Origin: Bromus sterilis
Lineage: Eukaryota > Streptophyta > Magnoliopsida > Poales > Poaceae
Direction of reading: 5' to 3'
DNA length: 64,000 bases
Assembly: GCA_950022295.1 (NCBI GenBank)
Contig: OX465595.1
Coordinates: 74,546,770 to 74,610,769 of the forward strand
Under the pieces are notes generated by a model that searched no databases, was not told where the DNA came from, and saw only the letters and a list, made by a program, of their open reading frames with translations. The position numbers and the translations under genes were made by a program. Below, one piece after another: positions 13,001-24,612 of the stretch (positions are counted from its first letter, which is position 1; each line of letters starts with the position of its first letter).

Positions 13001-13778
13001 TTCTAGAGCTGGGTGATGTGTAGTCAATTGTCTGGCCTGAAGGATGGGTGAGTTTAACTGACTTGGCTTTACAATCAAGGAAAGCATTCTGCCTTGATAA
13101 CCAATCCATTCCTAGGATGACATCAATGTCCGAAGACTTGAGGGCTATAAGAGAAGCAAGGAATACTAAACCCTCAATTGCAATTTGATTGCCATGGCTT
13201 ACTCTATTAGTTTGCCACTTTGAACCAAGAGTTTGAATGATCATTGGAGAAAACATTTCTAAAAAAGGGAATTCGTAACGAAGTGCATAACTCTCCGACA
13301 TGAATGAATGAGAAGCTCCTGGATCAAAAAGAACGGAGGCGGGAACATGATTGACTGGGAGTGTACCAAGGATGACGTCAGAAGCAGCAGTGGTGTCCTC
13401 AACTAAGATTTGGTTCACACAACCACTACTAGTGGATGAAGGCTTTGCTAGAAAGGCTTTGGTGGTTGATTTCTTTGGAGGCTTGTGTCGAGAATGACGT
13501 GGTGCCATCAAGACCTGAGGGCATTGACGAAAGTAATGGCCTGGAAGACCATACTTAAAGCATACCCTGTCTGAATTGCTGGGAGTGGGATTACTTGGTT
13601 GCACACCATCATTCCTGGGAGGAACAATGTGTTGAGGTGGATGGCATATATTGGATGGTGGTCTCTTAAGAAAGTTTTGAGGTATGGCTCTGGTTGGAAT
13701 CCAAATTCGGCGTTTCTGAGGGGTTGAACTTGAAGAAGGAGCAAGCTCAAGAGCATGCTTGCGAGACTCTTCGAACAC
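10060..13778 (-). pseudogene. E2 pol: protease, RT, RNase H, integrase, chromodomain (broken)
   Basis: Read on the minus strand, one frame runs from the gag zinc knuckle to the chromodomain, with in-frame stops at about 11697, 11664 and 10146. In order: a CCHC knuckle whose second Cys is Tyr (CFKYG); an aspartic protease with DPG where DSG or DTG is needed; reverse transcriptase with YLDD; RNase H with CDAS; an integrase zinc finger; the integrase core with VGMDFITG, NSDRG and a QVERV glutamate; and a C-terminal chromodomain. The amber stop at 10146-10148 sits inside the chromodomain, and the frame continues with WSHHSEKEATWE after it. In the family the polyprotein copies and integrates the element, and the chromodomain steers insertion. 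This copy must rely on helpers. Confidence 0.9.
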
Positions 13779-14470
13779 TTCATTGCTCTGAAGGATCTGT
13801 TGACTAAATCCTCAAAGGTGGCAAATTCAAGGAGGTTGAGATCATGGAGAAGGATGGGGCTAAGTCCCTTACGGAACCTTGCCTGCTTTCTGGCATCGGT
13901 GGTGATCTCATCTTGGGCATATGGAGCAAGACGGTTGAACTCTCTCACATACTCATGAATGGACATCTCTCCTTGATTCAGATTGCAGAACTCTTCCTTC
14001 TTGCACTCCATCAACTCATCCAGAATGTGGTACCCTCGAAAGGCAACATAGAACTCCTGCCAAGTCACTACGTGACCATTTGGCTGCATAGCAACATAGT
14101 TCTCCCACCATTGAAGAGCAGCACCTTCCAAGAAGTATACCGCGAAAATAACTCGATCATCGGGAGTAACATGTGCAGTATCAAGATTACGCTCGATGGA
14201 ACGGAGCTAATCATCAGCTTCAAGGGGCTCAGAAGAACATCGGAATACCGGTGGCTTGAGGAGGATGAAATCCTGAATGCTCACAACCACATTGCAATGA
14301 CGTGAGGTATTCTGCTCGATGAGCTCCAGAAGGCGTGTTTTATCGCGTCGATTCTTCTCAGCTTCCATCATGATTTCCGCCGCAGAAGGCGGTGGAGAAG
14401 GTTCATCATCATTTTGATTCCGATCACGGTCTCGATTCCGACGAATAGCACTACGAGTTCCACCTGACAT
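13770..14470 (-). pseudogene. E2 gag (broken)
   Basis: The minus-strand frame starts at 14470 (MSGGTRSAIRRNR) and shows a Gypsy-type gag: a basic N-terminus, then ALQWWENY, the hallmark of the retrotransposon gag family, and a YVREFNRLAPYA helix. A TAG stop at 14207 replaces a probable Trp codon (GATGATTAG). Near 13780 the frame shifts by one base relative to pol, consistent with a one-base loss after the RAM codons. In the family, gag builds the cytoplasmic particle that packages element RNA. Confidence 0.85.
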
Positions 14471-14926
14471 CCTGTGTGATAAAAATCAACAATCAGAACA
14501 GGTTGAATGATGGATTCAAGGATAACAAGACATGATGAAGGTGGAAAAGATTATAATGCGAAGGAAAAGATCCACAGAAACTCAAAACAAATCCGGCAGC
14601 ATAACGGCTACACCGGGATGGAAAATGAAACAACCTTGAAGATATTGAACAGAACTTCCTCAAGGAACTCAAACCACGAAGACTCTGGACGACCACAACT
14701 GTCCTACGGCTACAAGGAGGCAAACAACGAGATGTTCTAGTAAAGACATAGATGAGCCTAGTCCTATCATCCCGTAGAAAAGATAAGGGTGACTCAGAAC
14801 TCAGATCGATGAGGGTAAGGAGAAAAAGAAGCCTTACGTTGTTCCCTTTATACCCAAGTAACTATATAACTATAGAATGCTAGACTCGACTTGGACCAAG
14901 GGTTAAATAATCCTACAGACAGTCCT

Positions 14927-14938
14927 GCTCTGATACCA
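14927..14938 (-). other. E2 primer binding site (tRNA-Met type)
   Basis: GCTCTGATACCA is the reverse complement of TGGTATCAGAGC. It lies 4 bp left of the LTR edge at 14943, where the element's 5' LTR ends. Confidence 0.85.
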
Positions 14939-14942
14939 AGTC

Positions 14943-17900
14943 TGTCGGGACCCGGGGTAGGCGTATGTAATTCCAGTCACGATACAATCACATGGAGAGC
15001 CGACAGCCGTACCCACTTGTCTAAGCAGACAAGGCCAAGCACAGAACACTCTCGGAAAAGCATCGGACGTGAGGGGCATCCCACTCAGGCCGGATGATCA
15101 ACTGAGATGGGTCCTCGTCGTCCGCTCACGAGTCTAAATGCTTATGGGTAGTGAATCCCATATTCATAGACAAGTCGCCTCAACCATGTTATCGATTGAA
15201 TCCTAACTCTTACATAGACTTACTCCAGCCCGATCACTTAGTCGGGGTCTAGGGCGGGCTCGATCATACAACAAAGTGTGCACGTGACAGAGTCACGAGC
15301 AATCGCATCGCGATGCCCCAAGCTGCTCACATCTAAGGGCCACTTGGTGTATAAAGGACCGCCAGCCAGATCACAACTAAGGTCTCGAAAACCCATACTA
15401 AGACATGCATGTTATAAACATACACGCAGCACACATGCCTAGTATGAACAGCAGGTATCATCACATAACTCTACAAAGTACTTATTTATTTACTTACACA
15501 TAGAGTATACAAATATCACATGTATGTGATCAACATTACATCATACAACGGAAGAAAATTAGGTCTGAGTACAGACAAGTTTAACAAATGGCTTAGAGAA
15601 GCCTTGTAAACATACATGCCCTTCCACGAGGGACCAGGCTGCTGTCTGGAACTATACTAGCTTAGTCAACGTCGAGCTTCAGGTCGGTGACTCCATCGGG
15701 TCTGGGTTTCCATCTAAAACATAGAATAAGCAAACGTGAGTACAAACTCGTACTCAGCAAGACTTACATCAGAACTACACTACTCATGCTCAAGTATCAA
15801 GGTAAAGGGAGGTGGGGTTCAACATGAAGAAGTGCCAGCTTTGACTTGGCTAGTCCTGAACTACGAGTACCAGACTTGAGGTAAGAAGCGTACACGAGTC
15901 CACTACCAAATCTCCAACCAATACACCACTATGGTTACTTCCTCGACTTCCCCACGAGGAGCACACCATAGCACTCACGCTTATCTTACGAGTTTATAAG
16001 TATCCATTCAAGTTGTCTAGTAATCAGGTACAGGTCTCAAGTAGTCCTTAACCGCGGATGCGGCTATTCGAATTGTTTTGTTAACCTTGCAAGGGTGTAA
16101 ACTACACACACATGACCATCGGTTACCGCCTTTTTCTCGCCACCGTTCACGAGGTGACAGCGAGGATGTTCACCACGACACTTCGCTCACAACCGGTCTA
16201 TTCCAGGAGTCGACTATCTGAGTTGCCTCCGCTCGAGAGCCCGGCCGGATCAACGAGACGGACTCAAACAATGCAAGTGACCGAGACGCCACCTTTGGCA
16301 GATGGTTTTCCTGCCTCACAGGTGCACCCACATATCTATATGATGCAACCATTCCTTCATTCGTTTTCTATGCAGATGCCAAATGGAAAACCCGAACTAA
16401 TGTGACTCCTGGACGTCGACACGGATCAAGGTACTAGGCCGAGAGGGGTCAGTGAGCCCAATGTGGGGTTTGCACTCTTTGTCTTGGATTACCATACAAG
16501 AACTCGGTGCTTAAGGCGGTGTCCAACGAGACATCCCACTGTGTACTCCTACACAGCCTCTCATCGTTCACCTTGTATTATGGTGGATTCACCAACACAG
16601 TTTCACTTTCATCAACACCACTGTGATCATCCATCCCGACTCACAGATCAAAGTAACCTCAATGTAACCTCTAAGCATGCAATAAGCTATAACAGTTGCA
16701 GGGGCCACATGATATCAATCAACTCCTATGTCAGCTAGGATTGTGGTTTTCTTACTACTGTGACAAGATGATAGGTCATGCATCGGATATGGGTTCAACT
16801 ATGCGGTAGAATCGACACAAGGTGATCTCCTAAACAAGCATAAGCGAGACTAAGAGGGAATTGGGATTTTATAGACATGATCAATGGGGTTTGCGTGCCT
16901 TGCTGACGAGGTTCACACACGGTGTCTTCAACGAAGGGGGTGGCCTCCGGTTCCGGTTCCACTTCTATCGAGCAAACAAAGCAATCAAGGGATAAATATA
17001 ATTGCGATGCTCAAGCACATGATAAGTTGTGAAAACATGATGTACATGGTACTGATGTGTTGACAATTCCATTTAATTAAAGTGTATTGCAAAAGAATTG
17101 CAAATTCAAACTTCAAATTTGAATTCAAATTAAGCCATATGCAAACTTGCTACTGTTGCCCCATTTTAAAATGGTCAAACATGAAAACAAATTGCATATT
17201 CTTAATCCTTGCATTTTCTGATAATTTTTTATATATTATATGTTTAATTTGGAGTTAATATGAATTTTCTATGATTTTTCAAAGTTTAAAAGAATTTCTG
17301 GATTTTCTGTATTTCTTTAATTCTTTTTAATCCATTTATTGCATCAGCATGATGCAAGCATGACATCAGCAGGGGGCTGACAGGTGGGTACATCCTGTCA
17401 GTGGCCCACTGTTAAGTTAAGTTTAGATTTAAATTAAACAGAGGTTTAGGGGGGGCTGGCCCCACTGGTCAGTGAGTTAGGATTAGGATTAGGCTAGGGG
17501 ATTAGTGCTAATGGCCTTGGGGCCACTGGACAGAGAGAGAGAGAGAGGAGGGGGTTAGGCTCGGGTTAGCCGGCGACTCGCCGGAGTTCTCGCCGGAGTT
17601 GCGAGTTTGGCACGGGAGGGGGCTTGGAGAGGATGGGCGCGTAGCCCGTAGGCTTGCGCATCCAACGGTGCCATTGGGGGGTCTTGGGGAAGTTCTGGAG
17701 CTCGGCTAGTTCAAAGGGGCGCGGCGGCCGGAGCAACAGAAGGCAGCAAAGGCAGCAGAGGGCACGGGGAGGAGCGGGGAATAGGGCAAAACGAAGCGCG
17801 GCTCACCCTGAGGACGTTGGAGGAGTCGGGGAAGCCGGAGGAGGCGAGACGGCGGAGTATTTCTCGTCGGAGCTTCATAGGTGCACGGAGCTTCTCGCGA

Positions 17901-18750
17901 AGCTGGCGTCATCGCTGCTGCGGATTCGTCTCGATTGAGGGCTCGGGAGGAGGAAGGCATCTGCTGCGGAGCCACTGGACAAGGTCGCTGGATCCCTAGG
18001 GCACGGTGGACACGGCAGTGCGCGTCGGCGTTCCCCGATGAACTCTCGGGTCACGGCGGAAACGAGGACAGAGAGAGGGAGGGTGACCAGAGGGTAGGGG
18101 AGAAGGTTGGGGAACCTTGTGGGCGTCTCGTGGCGCAGAGAGAAGGAAAGGGAGGGTCTAGCACGCGTGTGTGTCGCCGTGGCGTCGTCGCCGCGCTCCC
18201 AGCTCCAGCGAGCTGCTTGGAGCCGCGGGGGAGGAAGAAGACAAAGGGCAGGCTAGGCTGGGCCGGCTAGAGGAGGTGGGCCTTCGCCCAGGGCGCCACG
18301 TAAGGTTGCTCCTCTTTTTTTTGTTATTTATGTAATTTGTTTGACCTAGCTAAATAAATAACTAGGCAATTTTGTAAAATGCCCAAACAATTTTATAAAT
18401 CCTAGGTGACCAGTAGCAAGTCACTTGTAGAATTTGAGCATTTTTGAAATTCAAAACATTTAAATTTCAATTCAAATAGGGGTCATATTTAATTTTTCCA
18501 AGGCACATTTTGATTTTTAGAAAATTCCATGAGCTTGGGAATGAACCCAAACCACTTTTGCAATGATCAGCAACAGTTCTATGAGTTTTCCAAACATTCA
18601 AATGATTTTTGGAAAAGATTTTTATCTGGCCATTTGAATTAAATTTTTCAAGGCTTTTATTTTCCCCATTTTTGAATTTCTTTTTGAAATTTTCACATGA
18701 TGCAAAGGGGAACTCAAACCCTAGCACTTACCCTAGTTGGGGTTCTGACA
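14943..18750 (-). repeat. E2 5' LTR, complete, 3.81 kb
   Basis: The edges are TGTCGGGACCC and GGTTCTGACA. It is the intact reference copy for the insertion site of E1 (16385/16386) and for the 415-bp deletion in the other LTR. A GC-rich block lies at about 17560-18300. Right flank ATTGC (18751-18755) cannot be checked as a target duplication because the left end is outside the window. Confidence 0.88.
16867..16874 (-). promoter_or_regulatory. Putative E2 LTR TATA box
   Basis: On the minus strand this reads CTATAAAA, followed by a pyrimidine-rich leader. It is conserved in the other LTR at 8568-8575. Position and orientation fit the U3/R promoter of the element. No expression evidence. Confidence 0.5.
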
Positions 18751-19379
18751 ATTGCATATCCTGCTACACTGGCAGAGGCATACATTTGCATACATCATGA
18801 TAGTTACATTTTCTTTATGGTTTGAGTACTTTGTAAAGTGTGAAATATCTCCTATACTTTTTGTAATATATAGAGTGTTGCCCCTAAAGTGAGGAAAAGA
18901 TCCCAAAGTGGACGAAATTAAATGATCCCAAAGTGGACAAATTAAAAGATCCCAAAGAGGACAAATGAGAGTTAAATAGAAAGAGCCATTGAGGCCACCA
19001 AAAAATACAAAAAAAATAGAAAAAAGGAAAAAAAAGAGAAATAAAAAGAGAGAAGGGGGCACACTACTATTCCTTTTGAGAGATCCACACTCGTACTCCT
19101 TATTATATCTTGTACTCCATAGAGATTATCATTCATGCATATAGCTATGTGGGGACCTTCACACTATAGAACTTGGCTTGTATATTTCAATGATGAGCCT
19201 CCTCAAATGAGCTCTAGGTCTTCTTGATCAAGCAAGTTGGATGCACCCCCACTAGTTCCATTGGAGTCCTACTGGAGACAATCTAAACCTTAGAATCTTC
19301 GCTAAGGGAAACTTGCCGTTACGCTACATCTCACCTTCCACTTGGGGTAACCAACGAGGGCGAGAAGTTATCTCGTGTA
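18751..19379. repeat. Athila-like internal fragment
   Basis: The stretch has no gene. Near 18900-18970 it carries a short repeated unit, GATCCCAAAGTGGAC and variants, about three times. 19255-19363 (gagtcctactggagac through ccacttggggtaacc) matches the leader after the primer site in the B LTR elements (21695-21792, 28240-28330). It is therefore leftover internal sequence of a related Athila-type element. Open frames are short and anonymous. Confidence 0.55.
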
Positions 19380-19729
19380 TCAATGATCCTTGATTTTCTG
19401 TGTGCCTTGCCCCGTGTTAAAATCTATTACATGTTCACTCTTACCCAAGAAATGCCCAACCATCCATCTCCCTAGCCTACAGTGTTTTAATCATGCTGGT
19501 TACTAGTAGTTTACTTTTGCTGTTTTACTTTCGCTGTTGCCACTACTACTATCATACCACAGTTGCTATTAATATTTTATTGCAAGCAAGTATATTTCAG
19601 GTGCGGTTGAATTGATAACTCAACTATTAAAGCTTATAAATATTCTTTGGATCCCCTTGTGTCGAATCAATAAATTGGGTTATCTTACCCGCGAAGACTA
19701 TCTCGATCCGCTACAGTTGAGGGTCATCA
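19380..19729 (+). repeat. Family A LTR, 3' part, plus orientation
   Basis: It matches the reverse complement of about 60165-60510 (for example tctgtgtgccttgccccgtg and cctacagt) and ends GGGTCATCA, the LTR end of the family A element at 60165-61513. It joins directly to an oppositely oriented piece of the same LTR. Confidence 0.75.
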
Positions 19730-20140
19730 GGTGGCGGCGGCTCCGCGACGAGAATTGGGAAAATGACTTCTATTCTGGGGTTTCCCCGCGACGGGTAAAA
19801 ATAGGGGGCAAGGTAGGTCACCAGAGGGGGTGGGACCCACCCAGGAGGCCTCCCGGCACGGCCAGTGGGGTGGTCGCGCCAGCAGGGCGCCTGGGGCCCC
19901 CTGGCTCCCCTCTGGCCCACTTGCTGGCCCAGGACTCCTTTGGGTGCATGGATTTTCCGTAATTTTTCTTGGAATTTTCTGAGGTACCTAAAAATCAATA
20001 TTCCTACACACAAGAAAACCATACACGCAGCTCTGCTGAATACAGCGTCAGTCCAGGTTAGTTTAGTTCAAATCATGCAAGAATGAGGCAAAAACAATAG
20101 CAAAAGTGTTTGGACAAGTAGATACGTTTGAGACGTATCA
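19730..20140 (-). repeat. Family A LTR, 5' part, minus orientation
   Basis: It matches 61129-61513 in the same orientation, from the GTGGCGGCGGCTCCGCG block to GACGTATCA. Its LTR start faces the LTR start of B1 at 20154, only 13 bp away, so two LTR 5' ends sit head to head. Confidence 0.78.
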
Positions 20141-20153
20141 GGGAGTTGCACAC

Positions 20154-21660
20154 TGATACGTCCCAAACGTATCTATAATTTATGCTTGTTCCATGCTCTT
20201 TTAGGTGACATTGATGTGTGTTTTCCTACACTTTCATACCTTTAAAAAAATATTTGGACTAACCTACTAACTCAGTGCACCTAGTGCGAGTTTTTGTCTG
20301 CTGATGTCTGTAAGTTGCAGGTTTTTACCCATATTTACAGAGCTCCAAAAATTCCAAAAAAATCATAAAAAAATCAGCGCGGAAGAAGCTTCCGGAATCA
20401 TCGAAGAAGCGCCAGAGGGGGGCCAACTCCTCCAAGGAGTCAAGGGAGCGCGGCCCCACCCCTGTCCGCGCCACTAGGGCGCCAGGGAGGTGGGGACACC
20501 CCCTGGTGCACCCCTTTGGCCTATATTTACCACTCGCTCCGAAAACCCTCGCAGAGACCCCCACATCGTGATTTTCACCTCTGTTCCGCCGCCGCCGCGC
20601 TTCCAAGATCGGGAGCATCACAAGACCTCTTCCTGACACACTTCCAGAGGGAGGATTGACCTCCGGGAGCTTCTCCACCACCATGGACGCTTCCCGGATG
20701 TGCCGTGGGTAGTCTCCCTTGGACCATGGGTCCATGACTAGTAGCTATGTAATGTCCTCCAATCTTGTGCTTCAATTCTATGCCCTTGTGAGCTGCCCTA
20801 CATGATCATGGAATCTATGTAATTCTTTCTGCTGTTGTTATGCTATTTTTGCTAGGATTCGATGGATTATGAGATTATGTTCAGATTGAGATGAGTTATA
20901 TATTTGGTTCTCCTTTTATATTTTGTTCTTGAGTAATTCTTGCATGTTCTCCGTTGATTTTTATTGCTTTGGCCAAGTAGTAGGTAGTAACTCCAAGAGG
21001 GAGCGTTTATGCTTGATTGTGGGTTCATTCCCCCCGATGTCTAGCTTGAGTAATAGAAACATGAGACTAGGGGATGTGCTGTTGCCACCAAGGAGAAAAC
21101 AACGGTGCTTGTAACCGCGGTTGCAAGGATTGGTTGCCTTACGCAAAGTTTGTTAATGCAAGTGTATGTTGCTTTGATTTTACACTCTGGGTGGGGCTCG
21201 CAACTTAATACCAGCGAGATGTTCTGGATAGCTATCTCAAGGTGGATGATTAGTGATAGATGCAGTTGGATTTCGGGCTACTTGTCTTGGCGTACTACCC
21301 ATACTTTTGAGCCTCTAACTTTGTTTGCAGCATAATTAGCATTGTGGTGCGTTTATAATTTTGTCAATTGCCCAGCTGTAATTTGTTTACTCGGATTAGT
21401 TATTTTATTGTCTTTTGGGAGAGAGACATCACTAGTGAACATCATGGTACCCCGGTCCATACTTCCACCACTGTTTACACCTCCATTATTTACTGCTTTA
21501 TTTCCTTTCAGTTGCTATCATCACCACTACTATTATACCGTGCGTTTGATCCTTTGTAAATGACAAGGCCGGAGGGATTGACAACCCCTCTGTACTCATT
21601 GGGAGAAAAGTTACTTGTTGTGTGTGCAGGTCCACGTCAACTTGTTCGGCTCGGTAACTT
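20154..21660 (+). repeat. B1 LTR (Athila-like, plus strand)
   Basis: It starts TGATACGTCCCAAACGTATC and aligns over its whole length with B3 (28551-30049) and from about 20830 on with B2. It ends shortly before the primer site at 21667; the exact end is uncertain because a flanking TG...CA pair cannot be fixed by a target duplication. The LTR contains the GC-rich GCCGCCGCCGCGCTTCCAAG block shared by the family. Confidence 0.8.
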
Positions 21661-21666
21661 AATCTC

Positions 21667-21682
21667 TGGCGCCGTTGACACC
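21667..21682 (+). other. B1 primer binding site (Athila type)
   Basis: TGGCGCCGTTGACACC resembles the TGGCGCCGTTGCC primer site of Athila elements, attributed to tRNA-Asp. The same site follows B2 (28210) and B3 (30060). Confidence 0.7.
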
Positions 21683-21946
21683 TACTTGCAGAATTCAGAG
21701 TCCTACCGGTTCGATAACCTTGTTATCTTCACGGAGGGAAATTTTCTACTATGCTACATCTCAACCTTCCACTTGGGGTAACCAACGAGGGGCGAGAGCT
21801 ATCACTTCCTCGCTAGCATCACACACTATCTTTTACCTTTGCTTTTTAATCTTGTTAGTTTACTTTTCAGTTTTTGCTTTAGAGTCTTATATCAAAAAAC
21901 ACAAAAAAGTTGCTTTGTTCCTATCTTCCTTCAAGTAGTAGTCAGT

Positions 21947-22267
21947 ATGTCTAGTTCTTTCACCTCCGGTGTTGCACCCGAGGCAGAAGTCCTCACCTTC
22001 AAACAAAGAGGTGGGGAAAGTTTGAAAGATGCTTGGTATCGGATTAATGATTCTGAAGTTAGAGCCACCAAGAAGCAATCCACCACTATCCTTCTTAGAA
22101 ACTTTTATGTTGGGATTAATTCTTGGAATAGGTTCATTCTAGACACAGCTATAGGTCGGAATTTCTTAGAAGCTTCCGTTTGGGAGGCTCTTAATGTTAT
22201 GGAAAATCTTGTTGGAACCCCACCTATAGTTGACACAAACGATGATATCACTAAGCTCACATTATGA
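21947..22267 (+). pseudogene. Athila-type gag fragment
   Basis: The frame gives 106 aa from MSSSFTSG to a TGA. It carries the gag signature ESLKDAWYRIND ... TILLRNFYVGIN-SWNRFILD, which I recognise from Athila-type gag proteins. An intact gag is several hundred residues and is followed by a protease-pol frame, so this is a truncated remnant. An upstream in-frame Met at 21839 lies in the leader and is not the likely start. The stop overlaps the start of the next frame (ATGA at 22264), which suggests a frameshift in an originally longer frame rather than two genes. Function as a capsid protein is unlikely. Confidence 0.7.
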
Positions 22268-22629
22268 GTAAACTTGAGAAGATAGGGCTAGATAGGCCAA
22301 GCTTGGGTAAGATAAATGAAGTGGATCGTAGGATTCAAGGGAATTTGAATAGGCTTGATAGCTCCATAAGCAAAGTTAAAAAAACTTTGGAGACCCTTAA
22401 ATCCAAGGATGAGGACCCTTCTAGGATTGATAAGATTGAGGAAATAATTTATGCTTTAGGAACCAACTTATCCTCAATCAAAACCAAAAAGGTAGAAACC
22501 CCAACAAAGAAGGAACCTAATTTCATTTATGTACCTAAGGTCCCTAAAACCAAAATTGATCCACCCATTACCAAGGGTAACGAAACCGTTAAGACCTTGG
22601 AAGAGATACCTCTCTTAAATAGAATATGA
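22264..22629 (+). pseudogene. Coiled-coil continuation of gag-like remnant
   Basis: 121 codons, Lys/Glu/Leu-rich, with heptad-like spacing (DRRIQGNLNRLDSSISKVKK, TLETLKSKDEDPSR) followed by a Pro/Lys-rich part (FIYVPKVPKTK). It overlaps the preceding frame by an ATGA. I do not recognise a catalytic domain. In related elements a coiled-coil segment followed by a VPKV motif sits after the gag core, so this is probably the same ancestral frame shifted by one base. Confidence 0.5.
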
Positions 22630-23842
22630 AATGAAACTCCAATTGATCTTACTACCTTAGCTTTTGTTCCTAGGAGTGTTATTACTAGGCCTTTATTTGA
22701 AAGTCCTTTTGAAAAACTAGTTGTACTATTGAAGAGCTTTTGGATGATCTTGATGATGGTTCAATTGATACAACTTGATCTTGTTGCTTCATGCCTAGCT
22801 CAAAGGCATAAAAGAAAGTGCTTATTGGGAGGCAATGCAAAAATGTTTTTTACTTTAAGTTTTAGTGGTCTTGATGCTTGTAACTACTGTAGCAACATCA
22901 TTGTATCTTTATTTTCAAGCTTTGTGCCAAGTTTTATCCTCCAGTGGCAAGTAGATCAAAAGTTGTGACATGTTGTCCAGAAAATATATTATGTTTTCTT
23001 TATTGCAAAAATTCTTAAAAATCATGAGATCATCTCTTTGATCTGAATGTTTTTAACAATGTCCTCTATACAATTGACTACCTGAGTCCTGTTCTGAGTT
23101 TTTTATTTGAGTTGCCGAAGTACCCCAAAAAATTTGTTTACTACCCGTGGTCTATTTTTTCCAGATTCTGCCATGTTTTGCGTTTTCCCAGTTTTGCAAA
23201 TCTTGGGCATGCTTTTTCTTTGCAATTTTTTTGGCAATCTTGAGAAACGGCTCTTTTGTATTAGTTTCTGTGTTGCTATGTTGTTTTGCTAGGATCCGAT
23301 GGATTATAAGATTATGTTCATATTGTGATGAGTAATATAATTGGTTTACCTTTTATGTTTTAGTTCTTGAGTGTTCTTGCATGTTCTTCGTTGCTTTTTA
23401 TTGCTTTGGCCAAGTAGTAGATAGTAACTCCGAGAGGGAGTGTTATGCATGATTATGGGTTCATGCCCCACGATGTCTAGCTTGAGTGACAGAAAAATGA
23501 GACTAGGGGATGTGTTGTTTCCACCAGGGAGAAAACAACAGTGCTTGTAACTGCGGTTGCAAGGATTGCTTACATTACACATAAAGTGTTAATGCAATTG
23601 TCTGTTGCTCTTATCCTACAGTTTGGCTGGGGTTCACAACTTAATACCAGCGAGACGTTTTGGATAGATATCTCAAGGTGGATGATTATTGATAGATGCT
23701 GATGAAGAAACGGTCTACTCGTGTCGGTGTAATGCCCATACGATTGAGCCTCTAGCTTTATTGTAGCATAATTAGCATTGCGGTGCGTTTATAATTCTGT
23801 CAATTGCCAAGATGTGAATTGTTCACCCAACATAGTTGTTTA

Positions 23843-23847
23843 TCATC
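23843..23847. repeat. E3 target site duplication, left (TCATC)
   Basis: TCATC immediately precedes the E3 LTR and is repeated exactly at 27954-27958 after the other LTR. Confidence 0.95.
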
Positions 23848-24592
23848 TGTCGGAGGAAATACCCCCGGGTATACCAAAGTCACCGATTCGACGCAACGCC
23901 GACTGCGCGCCCTCGCCGACTGCGCTCCGGCTCGGCCCCCCGCCGACTGCTCCATGCCGATTGCGTGCCAGCTCGGATGCCGGTCGATTGCCCGCAGTCG
24001 GCCATCCGCGCACTCGGCCGACTGTTCGCGCACTCGGCTGTCCAAGAGGTCAACCGAGACATCTACATCAAGCAGACAAGACAAGCAGACAAGACAACTG
24101 AGTGACATCTCTAGTCATGTCAGGAATAGTGTAGTGGTTAGATGTCACATTACATCACATCATGGTGTCACTTCACTTGTACTTCTTGTCCCCCCTTTGT
24201 CTCCTTGTTCCCTCTCTCCCTCACCCCCTTGTCCCCTTGCCACTACTATATAAAGGGCAAGGGTGCCCACGGTGAGAAGGAGGATGGAGCCAGGAGCATT
24301 AGTACTAGAGCATTCCACTCTTTCATCTCATTACTAGTAGCCAGCTCAAATAGCAGCAGTCCATCTCGGCAGTAGAAGATATACAGCTCAAGGAGCACCA
24401 TGTACAGATATTCCACATATAGTGCAGACATGCAGGAGTAGGGGTTTTATCTCTACGGAGAGCCCCGAACCTGGGTACTTCGCGGTGTCCGACTGTGCCT
24501 GTACCTAGACCCGTCCGGAGCGCTGGTCATATGCGCATTGTTCCCCCACCTTTAGCCATCCCCATGGCATCTGCCGTCACATATCGACGACA
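23848..24592 (+). repeat. E3 5' LTR, 745 bp
   Basis: TG...CA ended, with a TATA box at 24247-24254. It differs from the 3' LTR at about five positions (for example GCCATCC against GCCGTCC near 24002/27363). Confidence 0.95.
24247..24254 (+). promoter_or_regulatory. E3 LTR TATA box
   Basis: TATATAAA in the context CTACTATATAAAGGGCAAGG, about 345 bp before the LTR end. An identical copy is at 27608-27615. Transcripts would be expected to start some 30 bp downstream (inference). Confidence 0.75.
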
Positions 24593-24593
24593 G

Positions 24594-24612
24594 TTGGCGC
24601 CCACCGTGGGGC
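24594..24612 (+). other. E3 primer binding site
   Basis: TTGGCGCCCACCGTGGGGC starts 2 bp after the 5' LTR end. From memory it matches the primer site of grass Tat-lineage elements. The exact tRNA donor was not checked. Confidence 0.75.

Larger units (their letters stand above)
8088..18750 (-). mobile_element. LTR element E2, Ty3/Gypsy chromovirus, decayed
   Basis: A minus-strand element with LTRs at 8088-10021 (partial, interrupted by E1) and 14943-18750 (3.81 kb, complete). The interior is 4.92 kb with gag, protease, reverse transcriptase, RNase H, integrase and a chromodomain in the normal Gypsy order. The protein type (YLDD reverse transcriptase, C-terminal chromodomain with EATWE) fits the Tekay/Del clade (family knowledge). 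Stop codons, a frameshift and damaged active-site residues show it cannot now make its own proteins. The missing part of the left LTR should lie left of the window, beyond E1. Confidence 0.9.
21683..23264 (+). other. B1 internal region, mostly non-coding
   Basis: It contains the gag remnant (21947-22629). After it comes a motif cluster with cttattgggaggcaatgc (22820-22840), the TTGGGAGGCAACCC-type motif frequent 3' of open frames in Triticeae Athila-like elements (from memory). From 22980 to 23264 it is AT-rich and anonymous. No pol is present, so the copy is a deletion derivative or non-autonomous. Confidence 0.65.

Noticed and set aside
22264..22270. ATGA overlap taken as translational coupling of two genes.
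   Set aside because: That is a bacterial signal; here it more likely marks a frameshift in one retrotransposon frame.
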